A stretch of DNA of 64,000 nt from Parabacteroides johnsonii DSM 18315 (GTDB taxonomy: Bacteria > Bacteroidota > Bacteroidia > Bacteroidales > Tannerellaceae): the NCBI RefSeq assembly GCF_025151045.1, contig NZ_CP102285.1:682001-746000 (forward strand), read 5' to 3'. Numbering within the stretch: the first letter of the stretch is position 1; each line of letters starts with the position of its first letter. Positions 34,831 to 43,610 of the stretch are shown in pieces. Below the pieces are notes generated by a model. That model did not search any database. It was not told the origin of the DNA and worked only from the letters and a program-made list of their open reading frames with translations. Both the position numbers and the translations under genes were made by a program.

Positions 34831-35814
34831 ATGAAAAAGCAATCGTTTATATATGGAATGCTGATGGCAACCTCTTTCTTGGCGTGCGAGAATGAACTTC
34901 CTTTCCGGGACAAACCGCAAGAGCCCCAATTGCTGATGAACGCTTTTCTGGAAGCAGGAAAAGAAAAGAATGAGGTATTTCTGCATATTGTTGATGGCAA
35001 TGGGACAACTTCGTTTTTGGAGGGGGCTATCATTGTCTATGTCAATGATGAAAAGACGGAAGAGACAGATGTAAAGGGAGGCTCTTATATGTCTAAGTAT
35101 ACTGTGCAAAGCCGGTTCTGTCCCGGTGATCGCATACGTTTGGAAGCGGCTCTCGAAGGAGGAAAGTATCAGGGAAGTGCCGAAGTGCGGATTCCTCAGC
35201 CGATCGAAGAGGCGATCAGGGTAGATACGCTTCGTACGCAACTGAAAGTCGGAGTTTCCATGCAGGATTGTATGCGTTACCGGATTGCCATCCATGATCG
35301 TCAGGGCGAAAAAAACTATTATCGTCTGGTGATCGAGAAAAGAATACGCCGGATTACGCCAGAAGGAGAGATGTTTACGGAAGTTCAGGGGCTGGATGTT
35401 ATCAATCAGGAAGACATCGTGCTGACAGACGGTCATCTGACTACATCCGATGATGATGAGTTCGGCGTTTTGGATATGACAGTTCGTAACGTAAGGAATG
35501 TTTTTACCGACAGCCGCTTTCCGGACGGCTCTTATACATTAAATGTCTATACCTATTATCCCGATTTTCAGGGTTGGGGCAGCGACCGTAAGAATCATAT
35601 CCAAGTCGATGTCGTAGTCCGTCTTCTCAGCATAACCGAAGCGCAGTTCCGTTATTTGCGTGCCATGAACTGTTTGGATTCGGAAGATTATAACGAAACC
35701 TTTATGGAACCGGTCATCGTTCCTCAAAACGTGTCGGGGGGCTTAGGCTTTGTCGGTGCCTCCTCCGAGCAGCGAGTAACTTTGCGGATGGTCGACCGGC
35801 CGCCATTATGGTGA
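34831..35814 (+). CDS. DUF4249 family lipoprotein
   Basis: A 327-residue protein whose signal peptide ends in the lipobox SFLAC. The region after it is beta-rich, with a carboxypeptidase-like start (QLLMNAFLEAGKEKNEVFLHI) and a repeated strand pattern. I recognise it as DUF4249 from the ENELPFRDKP start, its place after an STN-type TonB receptor and the closing GGLGFVGASSEQRVTLRM. It may be a surface lipoprotein that captures the ligand for the receptor. It begins 14 bases after the receptor stop and closes this three-gene operon. Confidence 0.85.
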   Translation: MKKQSFIYGMLMATSFLACENELPFRDKPQEPQLLMNAFLEAGKEKNEVFLHIVDGNGTTSFLEGAIIVYVNDEKTEETDVKGGSYMSKYTVQSRFCPGDRIRLEAALEGGKYQGSAEVRIPQPIEEAIRVDTLRTQLKVGVSMQDCMRYRIAIHDRQGEKNYYRLVIEKRIRRITPEGEMFTEVQGLDVINQEDIVLTDGHLTTSDDDEFGVLDMTVRNVRNVFTDSRFPDGSYTLNVYTYYPDFQGWGSDRKNHIQVDVVVRLLSITEAQFRYLRAMNCLDSEDYNETFMEPVIVPQNVSGGLGFVGASSEQRVTLRMVDRPPLW

Positions 35815-35825
35815 TGGATTATCAC

Positions 35826-36419
35826 TTATTTGATACCCTGTTCTTCGTAGTATTCTTTATTCCGTTTATGCAAGCTCTTCAGCTCGAAGGAAAGCATAAC
35901 CCGGAAGATTCCGATGATCAGCAAAGTGTACGCGATCATATAGACAAGGGATAACGCTCCGAGGCCCGGTTGCCAGATAATACCGATGCTGCAAAGGATT
36001 GCCAGTACGCCGAAAGCCATATACCAGCCCCAGTTGCGTGTTCCGTAACGTTTCAGATCCATAGCGTAGCCGGTTGAAGCGAAACCGCGGAACATCAGCC
36101 AGAAAGCAACGATGAAAGGCAGTACCGCCATACTCAGTCCGATATTGGCCATCAGATAGATACCTAAGATCAGGTCGATGATACCGCTTGCCAGGTACCA
36201 GCCCCAACTGGAAATATTCTTTTTATTGGTGACGGCAAAAAGAATTTCCAGCGTGCCGCTGACAAACATGGATACACTAAACAAAACACTCAGTGCGACA
36301 TAACTTGCCAGCGGTGTAAACATCAGGCAGATTGCAATAAGGATATAAAGCAGGCCCAGAAGCAGGGAAACCCACCAGTTTTTTACTCCGAAGTTGATTG
36401 TGTCAATAAAAGTTCTCAT
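35826..36419 (-). CDS. HdeD/DUF308 family membrane protein
   Basis: A 197-residue protein with six hydrophobic helices in three pairs, such as WVSLLLGLLYILIAICLMFTP and GWYLASGIIDLILGIYLMA. GWYMAFGVLAILCSIGIIWQP repeats the same pattern. This is the DUF308 fold of E. coli HdeD, linked there to acid resistance at high density; its mechanism is unknown. The soluble tail (LKSLHKRNKEYYEEQGIK) is charged. It stands alone, convergent with the DUF4249 gene and divergent from rfbA. Confidence 0.9.
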   Translation of the reverse strand: MRTFIDTINFGVKNWWVSLLLGLLYILIAICLMFTPLASYVALSVLFSVSMFVSGTLEILFAVTNKKNISSWGWYLASGIIDLILGIYLMANIGLSMAVLPFIVAFWLMFRGFASTGYAMDLKRYGTRNWGWYMAFGVLAILCSIGIIWQPGLGALSLVYMIAYTLLIIGIFRVMLSFELKSLHKRNKEYYEEQGIK

Positions 36420-36484
36420 AATAAATTCGTTTTTTAATTATTTTGAAATCTACTTTGTAACAAACCTTTGGAAAGAAAAGTTTC

Positions 36485-36521
36485 ACCGGGCCGGTAAAGT
36501 GAATTATTTTTAATACATTTG
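36485..36521 (+). promoter_or_regulatory. rfbA promoter with palindrome at -33
   Basis: TACATTTG (36514-36521) matches the -7 box. The place of TTTG, 19 bases upstream, is occupied by the palindrome ACCGGGCCGGT (36485-36495), itself inside a TTCAC...GTGAA pair. A GC-rich palindrome here could be a regulator site. The leader to rfbA would be about 90 bases. Confidence 0.45.
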
Positions 36522-36543
36522 CCATCCGTTATATTTATTAAGG

Positions 36544-36599
36544 ATTTATGATTTTGGATGTATGATTTATCATTGATACATGATTCCGAAATCATAAAT
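36544..36599. repeat. Nested AT-rich palindrome before rfbA
   Basis: ATTTATGATTT (36544-36554) and AAATCATAAAT (36589-36599) are exact inverted repeats, with TGTAT/ATACA nested between. Similar words (AATCATAATTCATAAATC on the minus strand) lie at the trpF/trpA junction, so it is probably a dispersed family. It would fold in the rfbA leader. Confidence 0.6.
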
Positions 36600-36617
36600 T
36601 ATAAATCATAGAAGATT

Positions 36618-37502
36618 ATGAAAGGTATTGTTTTAGCAGGAGGGTCCGGTACTCGTTTGTATCCGATAACCAAAGGGGTTTCAAAACAGTTATTGCCTAT
36701 TTATGATAAACCGATGATCTATTATCCGGTGTCTGTGTTGATGCTGGCAGGAATACGTGAAATATTGGTGATTTCCACACCGCAGGATCTTCCCGGTTTT
36801 CGTCGTCTGTTAGGGGATGGTTCTGATTATGGTGTCCGTTTCGAGTATGCCGAACAACCCTCACCGGACGGATTGGCACAAGCTTTTTTAATTGGAGAGG
36901 AGTTTATTGGAAATGATTCCGTTTGTCTGGTCTTGGGCGACAATATCTTTTACGGACAGAGTTTCACCGCAATGTTAAAAAGGGCCGTAGCCAATGCGGA
37001 AAACGAACAAAAAGCGACCGTCTTCGGTTACTACGTCAATGATCCGGAACGCTATGGTGTGGCCGAATTCGACGAGGCGGGAAACGTGTTGAGTATTGAA
37101 GAAAAACCGGCATACCCGAAGTCGAATTATGCGGTTGTCGGCCTTTATTTCTATCCGAACAAAGTGGTAGAAGTTGCCAAACGGATTGAACCTTCCGCCC
37201 GCGGAGAACTGGAGATTACGACTGTCAACCAGGAATTCCTAAAGGATGAGGAGCTGAAAGTTCAGCTTTTAGGGCGCGGTTTTGCATGGCTTGATACCGG
37301 CACGCATGATTCTCTTTCCGAAGCCTCCACTTTCGTCGAGGTGATAGAAAAACGGCAAGGTTTGAAAATAGCCTGCCTGGAAGAAGTCGCTTACCGGAAC
37401 GGTTGGATTGATGCAGAACGGTTGAGGCAGGTTGCCGCTCCGATGCTGAAGAACCAATATGGACAATATCTGCTGAATTTAATAAAAGAAGAGAATGAAT
37501 AA
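36618..37502 (+). CDS. rfbA: Glucose-1-phosphate thymidylyltransferase
   Basis: A 294-residue nucleotidyltransferase making dTDP-glucose. The start [24 protein letters not shown] is the signature loop; [30 protein letters not shown] and the [15 protein letters not shown] segment complete it. None of rfbB, rfbC or rfbD is nearby, so the rest of the rhamnose pathway is elsewhere. It is followed with an 8-base overlap by fcl, so two nucleotide-sugar routes share a message here. Confidence 0.96.
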   Translation: MKGIVLAGGSGTRLYPITKGVSKQLLPIYDKPMIYYPVSVLMLAGIREILVISTPQDLPGFRRLLGDGSDYGVRFEYAEQPSPDGLAQAFLIGEEFIGNDSVCLVLGDNIFYGQSFTAMLKRAVANAENEQKATVFGYYVNDPERYGVAEFDEAGNVLSIEEKPAYPKSNYAVVGLYFYPNKVVEVAKRIEPSARGELEITTVNQEFLKDEELKVQLLGRGFAWLDTGTHDSLSEASTFVEVIEKRQGLKIACLEEVAYRNGWIDAERLRQVAAPMLKNQYGQYLLNLIKEENE

Positions 37503-38565
37503 GGATAGTAAAATATTTGTCGCAGGCCATCGGGGGCTGGTAGGTTCCGCCATTCTGAAGAATCTGAAGGCAAAAGGTTACACGAACTTTGTCTTGCGTA
37601 CGCATGCGGAACTGGATTTGACTGATCAGCAGGCCGTTCATGATTTCTTTGCGGCCGAGAAGCCGGAATATGTGTTTCTGTCGGCCGCCCATGTCGGAGG
37701 GATTATGGCGAACAGCCGCTATCGGGCTGACTTTATTTACGAGAATCTTATGATTCAGAACAATGTGATTCATGCTTCTTATCTGAATAAGGTAAAGAAA
37801 CTCCTGTTCTTGGGTAGTACTTGTATCTATCCGGGAAATGCTCCGCAACCGATGCCGGAGGATTGCTTGCTCACTTCGCCTCTCGAATATACGAATGAAC
37901 CCTACGCGATAGCCAAGATTGCCGGGATCAAGATGTGTGAAAGTTATAATTTGCAATACGGGACTAATTATATCGCAGTGATGCCGACTAACTTGTATGG
38001 CCCGAATGATAATTTTAATTTGGAGACTTCGCATGTGTTGCCGGCCATGATTCGTAAAGTACATTTAGGCAAATGTCTTTCAGAAGGAAATTGGGATTCT
38101 GTCCGGAAAGATCTGAGTGCACGTCCGGTTGAAAACGTATCCGGCGATGCTTCCGAGTCCGAAATATCGGATATTCTTGCCAAGTATGGTATCTATCCGG
38201 GTAAAGTGGAGTTGTGGGGGACAGGCAAGCCGCTTCGTGAGTTTCTTTGGAGCGAGGAGATGGCAGATGCTTCCGTCTATGTGATGGAGAAGGTCGATTT
38301 TGCCGATGTCCGTCCTGCTACCGGCGATATTCGGAATACACATATTAATATTGGTACCGGAAAGGAACTTTCTATTCGTGAAGTGGCTTTCCTGATCCGG
38401 GAAAAGGTCGGTTTTACAGGCGAGATCGTATTTAATTCTTCCAAGCCGGACGGAACGATGCGCAAACTGACGGATGTCACGAAGCTGCATGCCTTGGGCT
38501 GGCATCATACGATCGAAGTAGACGAAGGGATTGAACGCCTTTATTGCTGGTACTTGGAAAATTAA
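37495..38565 (+). CDS. fcl: GDP-L-fucose synthase
   Basis: A 356-residue SDR epimerase/reductase. It has the NADPH-binding [11 protein letters not shown], the substrate segment [11 protein letters not shown], and the catalytic Ser of [17 protein letters not shown] with Tyr-Lys of [10 protein letters not shown]. It converts GDP-4-keto-6-deoxymannose to GDP-fucose. It is longer than the roughly 320 residues of the E. coli enzyme because of an extra stretch around residues 195-235, common in Bacteroides. It pairs with gmd downstream, reverse to the pathway order. Confidence 0.95.
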   Translation: MNKDSKIFVAGHRGLVGSAILKNLKAKGYTNFVLRTHAELDLTDQQAVHDFFAAEKPEYVFLSAAHVGGIMANSRYRADFIYENLMIQNNVIHASYLNKVKKLLFLGSTCIYPGNAPQPMPEDCLLTSPLEYTNEPYAIAKIAGIKMCESYNLQYGTNYIAVMPTNLYGPNDNFNLETSHVLPAMIRKVHLGKCLSEGNWDSVRKDLSARPVENVSGDASESEISDILAKYGIYPGKVELWGTGKPLREFLWSEEMADASVYVMEKVDFADVRPATGDIRNTHINIGTGKELSIREVAFLIREKVGFTGEIVFNSSKPDGTMRKLTDVTKLHALGWHHTIEVDEGIERLYCWYLEN

Positions 38566-38623
38566 AAATTGAAAATTAAAAATAAAAAATGGGGGAGGAC
38601 GTTGCGTCTTCCGTTTAATAACG

Positions 38624-39775
38624 ATGAGTAAAGTTGCTTTAATAACAGGAATAACAGGGCAGGACGGAGCTTACCTGGCCGAATATCTGATCAAGAAAGG
38701 ATATGTAGTGCATGGTATCAAACGTCGGTCGTCTATGTTTAACACGGATCGTATCGATCATCTTTATCAGGACCCTCATGTGGAAAACCGTAATCTGATC
38801 CTGCATTATGGTGACCTGACCGACAGTTTGAATCTGACTCGTATCATTGGTGAGACCCAGCCGGATGAGATTTATAATCTGGCGGCCATGAGCCATGTGA
38901 AAGTGAGTTTCGATACTCCCGAATATACGGCTAATGCCGATGGCCTGGGAGTTTTGCGCATATTGGAAGCGGTTCGTCTGTTGAACCTGATCCCCAAGAC
39001 ACGCATTTACCAGGCTTCCACATCCGAACTTTATGGTCTGGTGCAGGAAGTACCACAGAAAGAAACGACTCCTTTTTATCCGAGAAGTCCGTATGCCGTA
39101 GCCAAACTTTACGGTTACTGGATAACGGTGAACTATCGTGAAGCTTATAAAATGCATGCGTCGAACGGTATTTTGTTCAACCATGAGTCTCCTCTGAGAG
39201 GAGAAACCTTCGTGACTCGTAAGGTGACGCGGGCCGTTTCCCGTATTGCCTTAGGCATGCAGAAAAAAGTTTATATGGGGAATCTTTCCTCCAAACGTGA
39301 CTGGGGACATGCAAAAGATTATGTCCGTGCGATGTATGCTATCCTCCAGCAGGACGAACCGTCTGATTATGTCATTGCGACGGGGATCACGACAACTATC
39401 CGTGATTTCTTGAAAATGGCGTTCGCCGAGATAGGCGTGGAAATTATTTTCAAAGGAGAAAATGTTAATGAGGTGGCTGTCTTAAACTATATTGACGAAA
39501 AAGTGTTTATTGAAAGAGTCGGTGAAGCTTATCTCGATAATCTCAGGAAACGGATTGGAGATGAGGTTGTTGGTGTAGATCCTCAGTATTTCCGTCCGAC
39601 TGAAGTCGATTTGCTGATCGGCGATGCGACAAAAGCACGTACCCGTTTAGGATGGGAGCCAAAGTTCGATTTGGCCGCTTTAATAGAGGATATGATGTTG
39701 AATGATATAAAGTTAATGAAGAAAGAATCGTATCTAAGAAAAGGTGGTTATGAAATATTGAATTATTTTGAGTAG
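38624..39775 (+). CDS. gmd: GDP-mannose 4,6-dehydratase
   Basis: A 383-residue SDR enzyme giving GDP-4-keto-6-deoxymannose. It shows [20 protein letters not shown], the GIKRRSS NADP-binding turn, the [10 protein letters not shown] catalytic Thr/Glu and the [13 protein letters not shown]yr-Lys pair, plus [19 protein letters not shown]. With fcl it supplies GDP-fucose, which Bacteroidales put on capsules and glycoproteins. A 58-base gap with AT-rich sequence separates it from fcl. Confidence 0.97.
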   Translation: MSKVALITGITGQDGAYLAEYLIKKGYVVHGIKRRSSMFNTDRIDHLYQDPHVENRNLILHYGDLTDSLNLTRIIGETQPDEIYNLAAMSHVKVSFDTPEYTANADGLGVLRILEAVRLLNLIPKTRIYQASTSELYGLVQEVPQKETTPFYPRSPYAVAKLYGYWITVNYREAYKMHASNGILFNHESPLRGETFVTRKVTRAVSRIALGMQKKVYMGNLSSKRDWGHAKDYVRAMYAILQQDEPSDYVIATGITTTIRDFLKMAFAEIGVEIIFKGENVNEVAVLNYIDEKVFIERVGEAYLDNLRKRIGDEVVGVDPQYFRPTEVDLLIGDATKARTRLGWEPKFDLAALIEDMMLNDIKLMKKESYLRKGGYEILNYFE

Positions 39776-39797
39776 AATCGAACTTTTATTGTTTTTA

Positions 39798-39828
39798 TTT
39801 GTTATAATTAGAAAAAGAGTTAATTTTG
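39798..39828 (+). promoter_or_regulatory. Promoter of the OmpA-family gene
   Basis: TTTG (39798-39801), exactly 19 bases, TAATTTTG (39821-39828): a perfect phylum consensus. A second box TATATTTG lies at about 39831-39838. The perfect match suits a highly expressed outer-membrane protein. Confidence 0.8.
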
Positions 39829-39873
39829 CGATATATTTGAGCAAGATTATAGGTAATTGATTGTTTAATTAAA

Positions 39874-41034
39874 ATGTTGATGAATATGAAGACTAAAGTA
39901 TTACTTTTAGCTTTGTTATCAGGTTTTGTTTTCTCTGTGTCTGCACAGGAATTTAAACCGCAGGTTGGATTTAGTAACGAAGCGGGTTATAAAACGAACT
40001 TCAAAAAGAACAAAGCAGGCGACAACTGGTTTATCTCTATTGCTGGTGGCGCAAGTGTTTTATTTGGTGATCAGAACAGCGAAGCCGATTTTAAGAATCG
40101 TTTGAATTTCGCTCCTCAGTTCTCTTTCGGTAAATGGTTTAATCCGTATTTAGCTTTGCGTCTCCAGTTAAATGGGGGTGTGTTACATGGTTTTGAAAAC
40201 ACAGGTGCTACATTTATGCAGCACAATAAATATGCAGCTGCTCATGCTGATTTGTTGTGGGATGTGACTAATTTCTGGGCTCCTTATAACGAGAAGAAAG
40301 TGTTCCGTTTGATTCCGTGGGTCGGTCTTGGTTACGCACAGCGTTTCAAAAACTCTGAAGAAAACAGAAGCATTGCAAGAACAGAATCTCCGACGGTTAA
40401 TTTCGGTATCCTGACAGCATTCCGTTTGAGCAAGCGTGTGGATTTAAACGTTGAAGTTCAGGGTTCATTGCTGAACGAACAGTTTAACCGTGTTTCTATG
40501 TATCACCTGACTGACGGTATCGGACAGTTGAGCGCAGGTTTGACTTTCAAACTGGGTAAGACTGATTTCGAAGTATTGGAACCGATGGATTACGCTTTGT
40601 TGAACGACCTGAATGGCCAGATCAACGCTTTGCGTGCTGAAAACGACGAATTGAGCAAACGTCCGGTTTCTTGTCCTGAATGTGAAGAAGTTGTAACTAA
40701 CGTTGTTAACAACTATGTAGACAATGTGGTATACTTCCGTATCAATAGCGCTAAGATCGATAAGAACCAGCAGGTAAGCATCTTCAATACTGCACAGTTC
40801 ATGAAAGATAACAATGTGCCTATCAAGGTTATCGGTTATGCTGATAAGAAAACAGGTACAGGTTCTTACAATATGCAACTTTCTGAAAAACGTGCAAGAG
40901 CCGTTGCTAAGGAACTGATCGATAAATACGGTATCTCTTCCAGCCAGATCACAATCGAATGGAAGGGTTCTGATGTTCAACCGTACAATGAAAACAATTG
41001 GAATCGCGTTGTTATCATGTCTGCAAATAATTAA
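39874..41034 (+). CDS. OmpA-family outer-membrane protein
   Basis: A 386-residue protein. The signal peptide ends SVSAQEF. An N-terminal eight-strand-type beta-barrel follows (to about residue 225), then a linker with two Cys (CPECEE) and a C-terminal peptidoglycan-binding OmpA domain (VVYFRINSAKIDKNQQVS, GYADKKTGTGSYNMQLSEKRARAV, WKGSDVQPYNENNWNRVV). The Asp and Arg that hold diaminopimelate are present. It anchors the outer membrane to the wall. ATG at 39874 and 39886 are possible starts. Codon use is that of a highly expressed gene, with strong promoter and terminator. Confidence 0.93.
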   Translation: MLMNMKTKVLLLALLSGFVFSVSAQEFKPQVGFSNEAGYKTNFKKNKAGDNWFISIAGGASVLFGDQNSEADFKNRLNFAPQFSFGKWFNPYLALRLQLNGGVLHGFENTGATFMQHNKYAAAHADLLWDVTNFWAPYNEKKVFRLIPWVGLGYAQRFKNSEENRSIARTESPTVNFGILTAFRLSKRVDLNVEVQGSLLNEQFNRVSMYHLTDGIGQLSAGLTFKLGKTDFEVLEPMDYALLNDLNGQINALRAENDELSKRPVSCPECEEVVTNVVNNYVDNVVYFRINSAKIDKNQQVSIFNTAQFMKDNNVPIKVIGYADKKTGTGSYNMQLSEKRARAVAKELIDKYGISSSQITIEWKGSDVQPYNENNWNRVVIMSANN

Positions 41035-41055
41035 TTAATTTTTAATTATATCCCG

Positions 41056-41090
41056 AAAGGCTGTACATAATCGTGTGCAGCCTTTTTTTT
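41056..41090 (+). terminator. Intrinsic terminator after OmpA-family gene
   Basis: AAAGGCTGTACA (41056-41067), a TAATCG loop, TGTGCAGCCTTT (41074-41085) with one G-T pair, then a run of eight T in all. Confidence 0.88.
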
Positions 41091-41134
41091 GCTCGGAAAT
41101 AATGCTTATTTTTGCATGATTTTAGCGCGTTGTT

Positions 41135-42532
41135 ATGGAGTTAAATAAAAAACATGGTTACCTTATTCAATGGTTGATAGGCGTTGGGGATTTGATCGTT
41201 TTGAATCTTCTTTTTTTTATTGTCTATTATGGGTTGAATAATTTATATACATCTGCTATCGCCGAAAGTTTGCGTGAGGTGGTGCTTTTGTTGAATTTCT
41301 GTTATTTCTTCTCCCTCTATTTTGTCCCTTTGCAATTGCATATGTCCATTGTCTTTATTGACAAGATTGTGCAGAGAGCGTTCCTTTTGGTTACGATTAT
41401 GACTTTCCTGTTTGCCACCTGCCTGATTTTCCTGAATGTCGGGGATGTGTTGGCGACTTTCCTGTTGATTTATTATGTTGTGACGATCGTTATATTTTCC
41501 TTGTGGCGTGTTATTGTACGTGTGACTTTGAAGATGTACCGACGGAAAGGATACAACTTTAAGAAGATCGTGATTGTCGGGGCCGGAAAGAATGGTATGG
41601 AACTGTATAAGGTGATGAAGGATGATCTGTCGTATGGTTTCAATATTCTGGGATTTTTTGATGATAACCTGTCCTTGAAATCTGTTCTGCCGAATTATTT
41701 AGGAATGACGAATGAGGTGGAAAGCTTTGTGCTGGCAAATGATGTGGATGAAATCTATTGTACTTTGCCGGGTACGAATGATGAAAAGATCGTACGCCTG
41801 CTGAATTTTGCAGAAAAACACATGATCCGCTTTTATATCGTGCCGGAATTCTATCGAAACTTGAAGAAGAGTCTTGTGATGGAGGTCTTGGAGTCCATTC
41901 CTTTAATGACTGTCCGCCGCGAGCCTTTGCAGGCGGCCTACAACCGGGCATTGAAACGTGCGTTTGATATTCTTTTTTCAACTGTAATTCTGGTGACTAT
42001 ATTCCCGATATTGTATATCGTGGTCGGTATCATGATCAAACTAAGTTCTCCGGGACCGATCTTGTTCAAGCAAAAGAGAACGGGATTGTATGGGCAGGAT
42101 TTCAGGTGTTATAAGTTTCGCACGATGAAGGTGAACGCGCAGGCTGATTCCCTGCAGGCTGTGAAGGACGACCCGCGTAAGACAAAGGTCGGAGATTTTC
42201 TTCGCCGAACCAATCTGGATGAATTTCCCCAGTTTATTAATGTGCTGAGGGGAGAAATGTCGGTCGTAGGGCCGCGTCCCCATATGCTGAAACATACTGA
42301 GCAATACTCTGCGCTGATCGATAAGTATATGGTTCGCCACTTGGTTAAACCGGGTGTGACAGGTTGGGCGCAGGTGACAGGCTACAGAGGAGAAACGAAA
42401 ACGTTGGAACAAATGGAAGGACGTGTGAAACGGGATGTCTGGTATATCGAGAATTGGTCTTTCTTCTTGGATCTTAAGATTATAGTCGTAACGGTTCTCA
42501 ATATGTTCAAGGGGGAAAAGAACGCATATTAA
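41135..42532 (+). CDS. Undecaprenyl-phosphate hexose-1-phosphate transferase (initiating sugar transferase)
   Basis: A 465-residue protein with four N-terminal membrane helices, a central nucleotide-binding-like domain (IVIVGAGKNGMELYKV) and a fifth membrane segment (LFSTVILVTIFPILYIVVGI). The catalytic bacterial sugar transferase domain follows: KLSSPGPILFKQKRTG, CYKFRTMKVNA, RRTNLDEFPQFINVLRGEMSVVGPRPH. It puts the first sugar phosphate on the lipid carrier for capsule or exopolysaccharide. A -7 box TATTTTTG lies at 41107-41114. No chain of glycosyltransferases follows, so the polymer genes are elsewhere. Confidence 0.93.
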   Translation: MELNKKHGYLIQWLIGVGDLIVLNLLFFIVYYGLNNLYTSAIAESLREVVLLLNFCYFFSLYFVPLQLHMSIVFIDKIVQRAFLLVTIMTFLFATCLIFLNVGDVLATFLLIYYVVTIVIFSLWRVIVRVTLKMYRRKGYNFKKIVIVGAGKNGMELYKVMKDDLSYGFNILGFFDDNLSLKSVLPNYLGMTNEVESFVLANDVDEIYCTLPGTNDEKIVRLLNFAEKHMIRFYIVPEFYRNLKKSLVMEVLESIPLMTVRREPLQAAYNRALKRAFDILFSTVILVTIFPILYIVVGIMIKLSSPGPILFKQKRTGLYGQDFRCYKFRTMKVNAQADSLQAVKDDPRKTKVGDFLRRTNLDEFPQFINVLRGEMSVVGPRPHMLKHTEQYSALIDKYMVRHLVKPGVTGWAQVTGYRGETKTLEQMEGRVKRDVWYIENWSFFLDLKIIVVTVLNMFKGEKNAY

Positions 42533-42586
42533 GTATTAAATTGCACACTTTTTGTATATATGTGTAATTGGAAACTGAATTTATGT

Positions 42587-42594
42587 TATCTTTG
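42587..42594 (+). promoter_or_regulatory. -7 box directly before ruvX
   Basis: TATCTTTG ends 6 bases before the ATG at 42601. Initiation would fall at or next to the start codon, so the message could be leaderless. The -33 box is poor (ATTG 16 bases upstream). Confidence 0.45.
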
Positions 42595-42600
42595 TGCCCG

Positions 42601-43023
42601 ATGGGAAGGATTATAGCAATTGATTATGGCCGGAAACGTACCGGTCTGGCGGTCACAGATACCTTGCAGATGATTGCAAACGGACTGACAACTGTGCCGA
42701 GCGGTGAACTGACAAAGTTTCTGGCTGATTATGTTTCACGCGAACCCGTTGAACGGTTTGTAGTCGGGCTTCCGAAGCAGATGAACAACGAACTTTCAGA
42801 AAATATGAAATACGTGGAGGCTTTTGTGGCACATCTGAAACGGACCATTCCGGATATTCCGGTAGAGTATTACGATGAACGTTTTACTTCCGTTTTGGCA
42901 CATAAGGCAATGCTGGACGGAGGATTGAAGAAAAAGAAAAGGCAAGATAAAGGATTGGTGGACGAGATTAGTGCGGTTATTATCTTGCAGTCATATTTGG
43001 AAAATAAGAAATATCAGTTATAA
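42601..43023 (+). CDS. ruvX: Holliday junction resolvase-like / pre-16S rRNA nuclease YqgF
   Basis: A 140-residue RNase H-fold protein. The start MGRIIAIDYGRKRTGLAVTD carries the first catalytic Asp; VVGLPKQMNNELS, YYDERFTSVLA (Glu) and DEISAVIILQSYLE (Asp) complete it. Members process 16S rRNA ends and are also called RuvX. The frame is open to 42568, but that region has the -7 box and only a TTG start, so 42601 is preferred. def follows after 5 bases. Confidence 0.93.
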   Translation: MGRIIAIDYGRKRTGLAVTDTLQMIANGLTTVPSGELTKFLADYVSREPVERFVVGLPKQMNNELSENMKYVEAFVAHLKRTIPDIPVEYYDERFTSVLAHKAMLDGGLKKKKRQDKGLVDEISAVIILQSYLENKKYQL

Positions 43024-43028
43024 AAGTT

Positions 43029-43586
43029 ATGATTTTACCAGTATATTTATATGGACAGCCCGTACTGAGAAAAGAGGCTGAAGAGGTTCCGATGGACTAT
43101 CCGGATCTGAAACAATTGGTAGCCAATATGTTTGAAACGATGTACAATGCCGATGGTGTGGGGCTGGCCGCTCCGCAGGTCGGTTTATCATTGCGTCTTT
43201 TGGTAATCGACGCAGACGTGATGGGGGATGATTTTCCCGAATGCAAAGGTTTCAAACGTGCGATGATCAATCCGGTTTTCCTTGAAAAAAGCGAAGAAGA
43301 GGTTTCGATGGAAGAAGGTTGCCTGAGTCTGCCGGGGGTGCACGAGAAAGTTGCCCGTTCGGTAAAAGTACGTGTGAAATATCTGGATGAAGACCTGAAA
43401 GAACATGAAGAGACGGTGGAGGGTTTTGCAGCCCGTGTCGTGCAGCATGAGTGTGAACACTTGGAAGGCCATGTATTCATAGATAATATTTCAGGAATCC
43501 GCCGCCAGTTGAATAAAAGCAAACTAAATAGTATTATTAAAGGTTCAGCCCGTTGCTCCTATAAAGCAAAAGCGGTTGGTAAGTAA
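43029..43586 (+). CDS. def: Peptide deformylase
   Basis: A 185-residue metalloenzyme removing the N-formyl group of new proteins. All three motifs are present: GVGLAAPQVG, EEGCLSLPG (Cys ligand) and QHECEHLEG (HExxH with its two His and Glu). The start MILPVYLYGQPVLRKEAEEV is typical for Bacteroidales. It is co-transcribed with ruvX and lies 24 bases before the carboxyltransferase gene. Confidence 0.97.
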   Translation: MILPVYLYGQPVLRKEAEEVPMDYPDLKQLVANMFETMYNADGVGLAAPQVGLSLRLLVIDADVMGDDFPECKGFKRAMINPVFLEKSEEEVSMEEGCLSLPGVHEKVARSVKVRVKYLDEDLKEHEETVEGFAARVVQHECEHLEGHVFIDNISGIRRQLNKSKLNSIIKGSARCSYKAKAVGK

Positions 43587-43610
43587 TAAGAACTCTATTA
43601 ACTAATCAGT

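Noticed and set aside
37225-38064. 279-codon minus-strand frame opposite rfbA/fcl
   Set aside because: Antisense shadow crossing the junction of two well-conserved genes.
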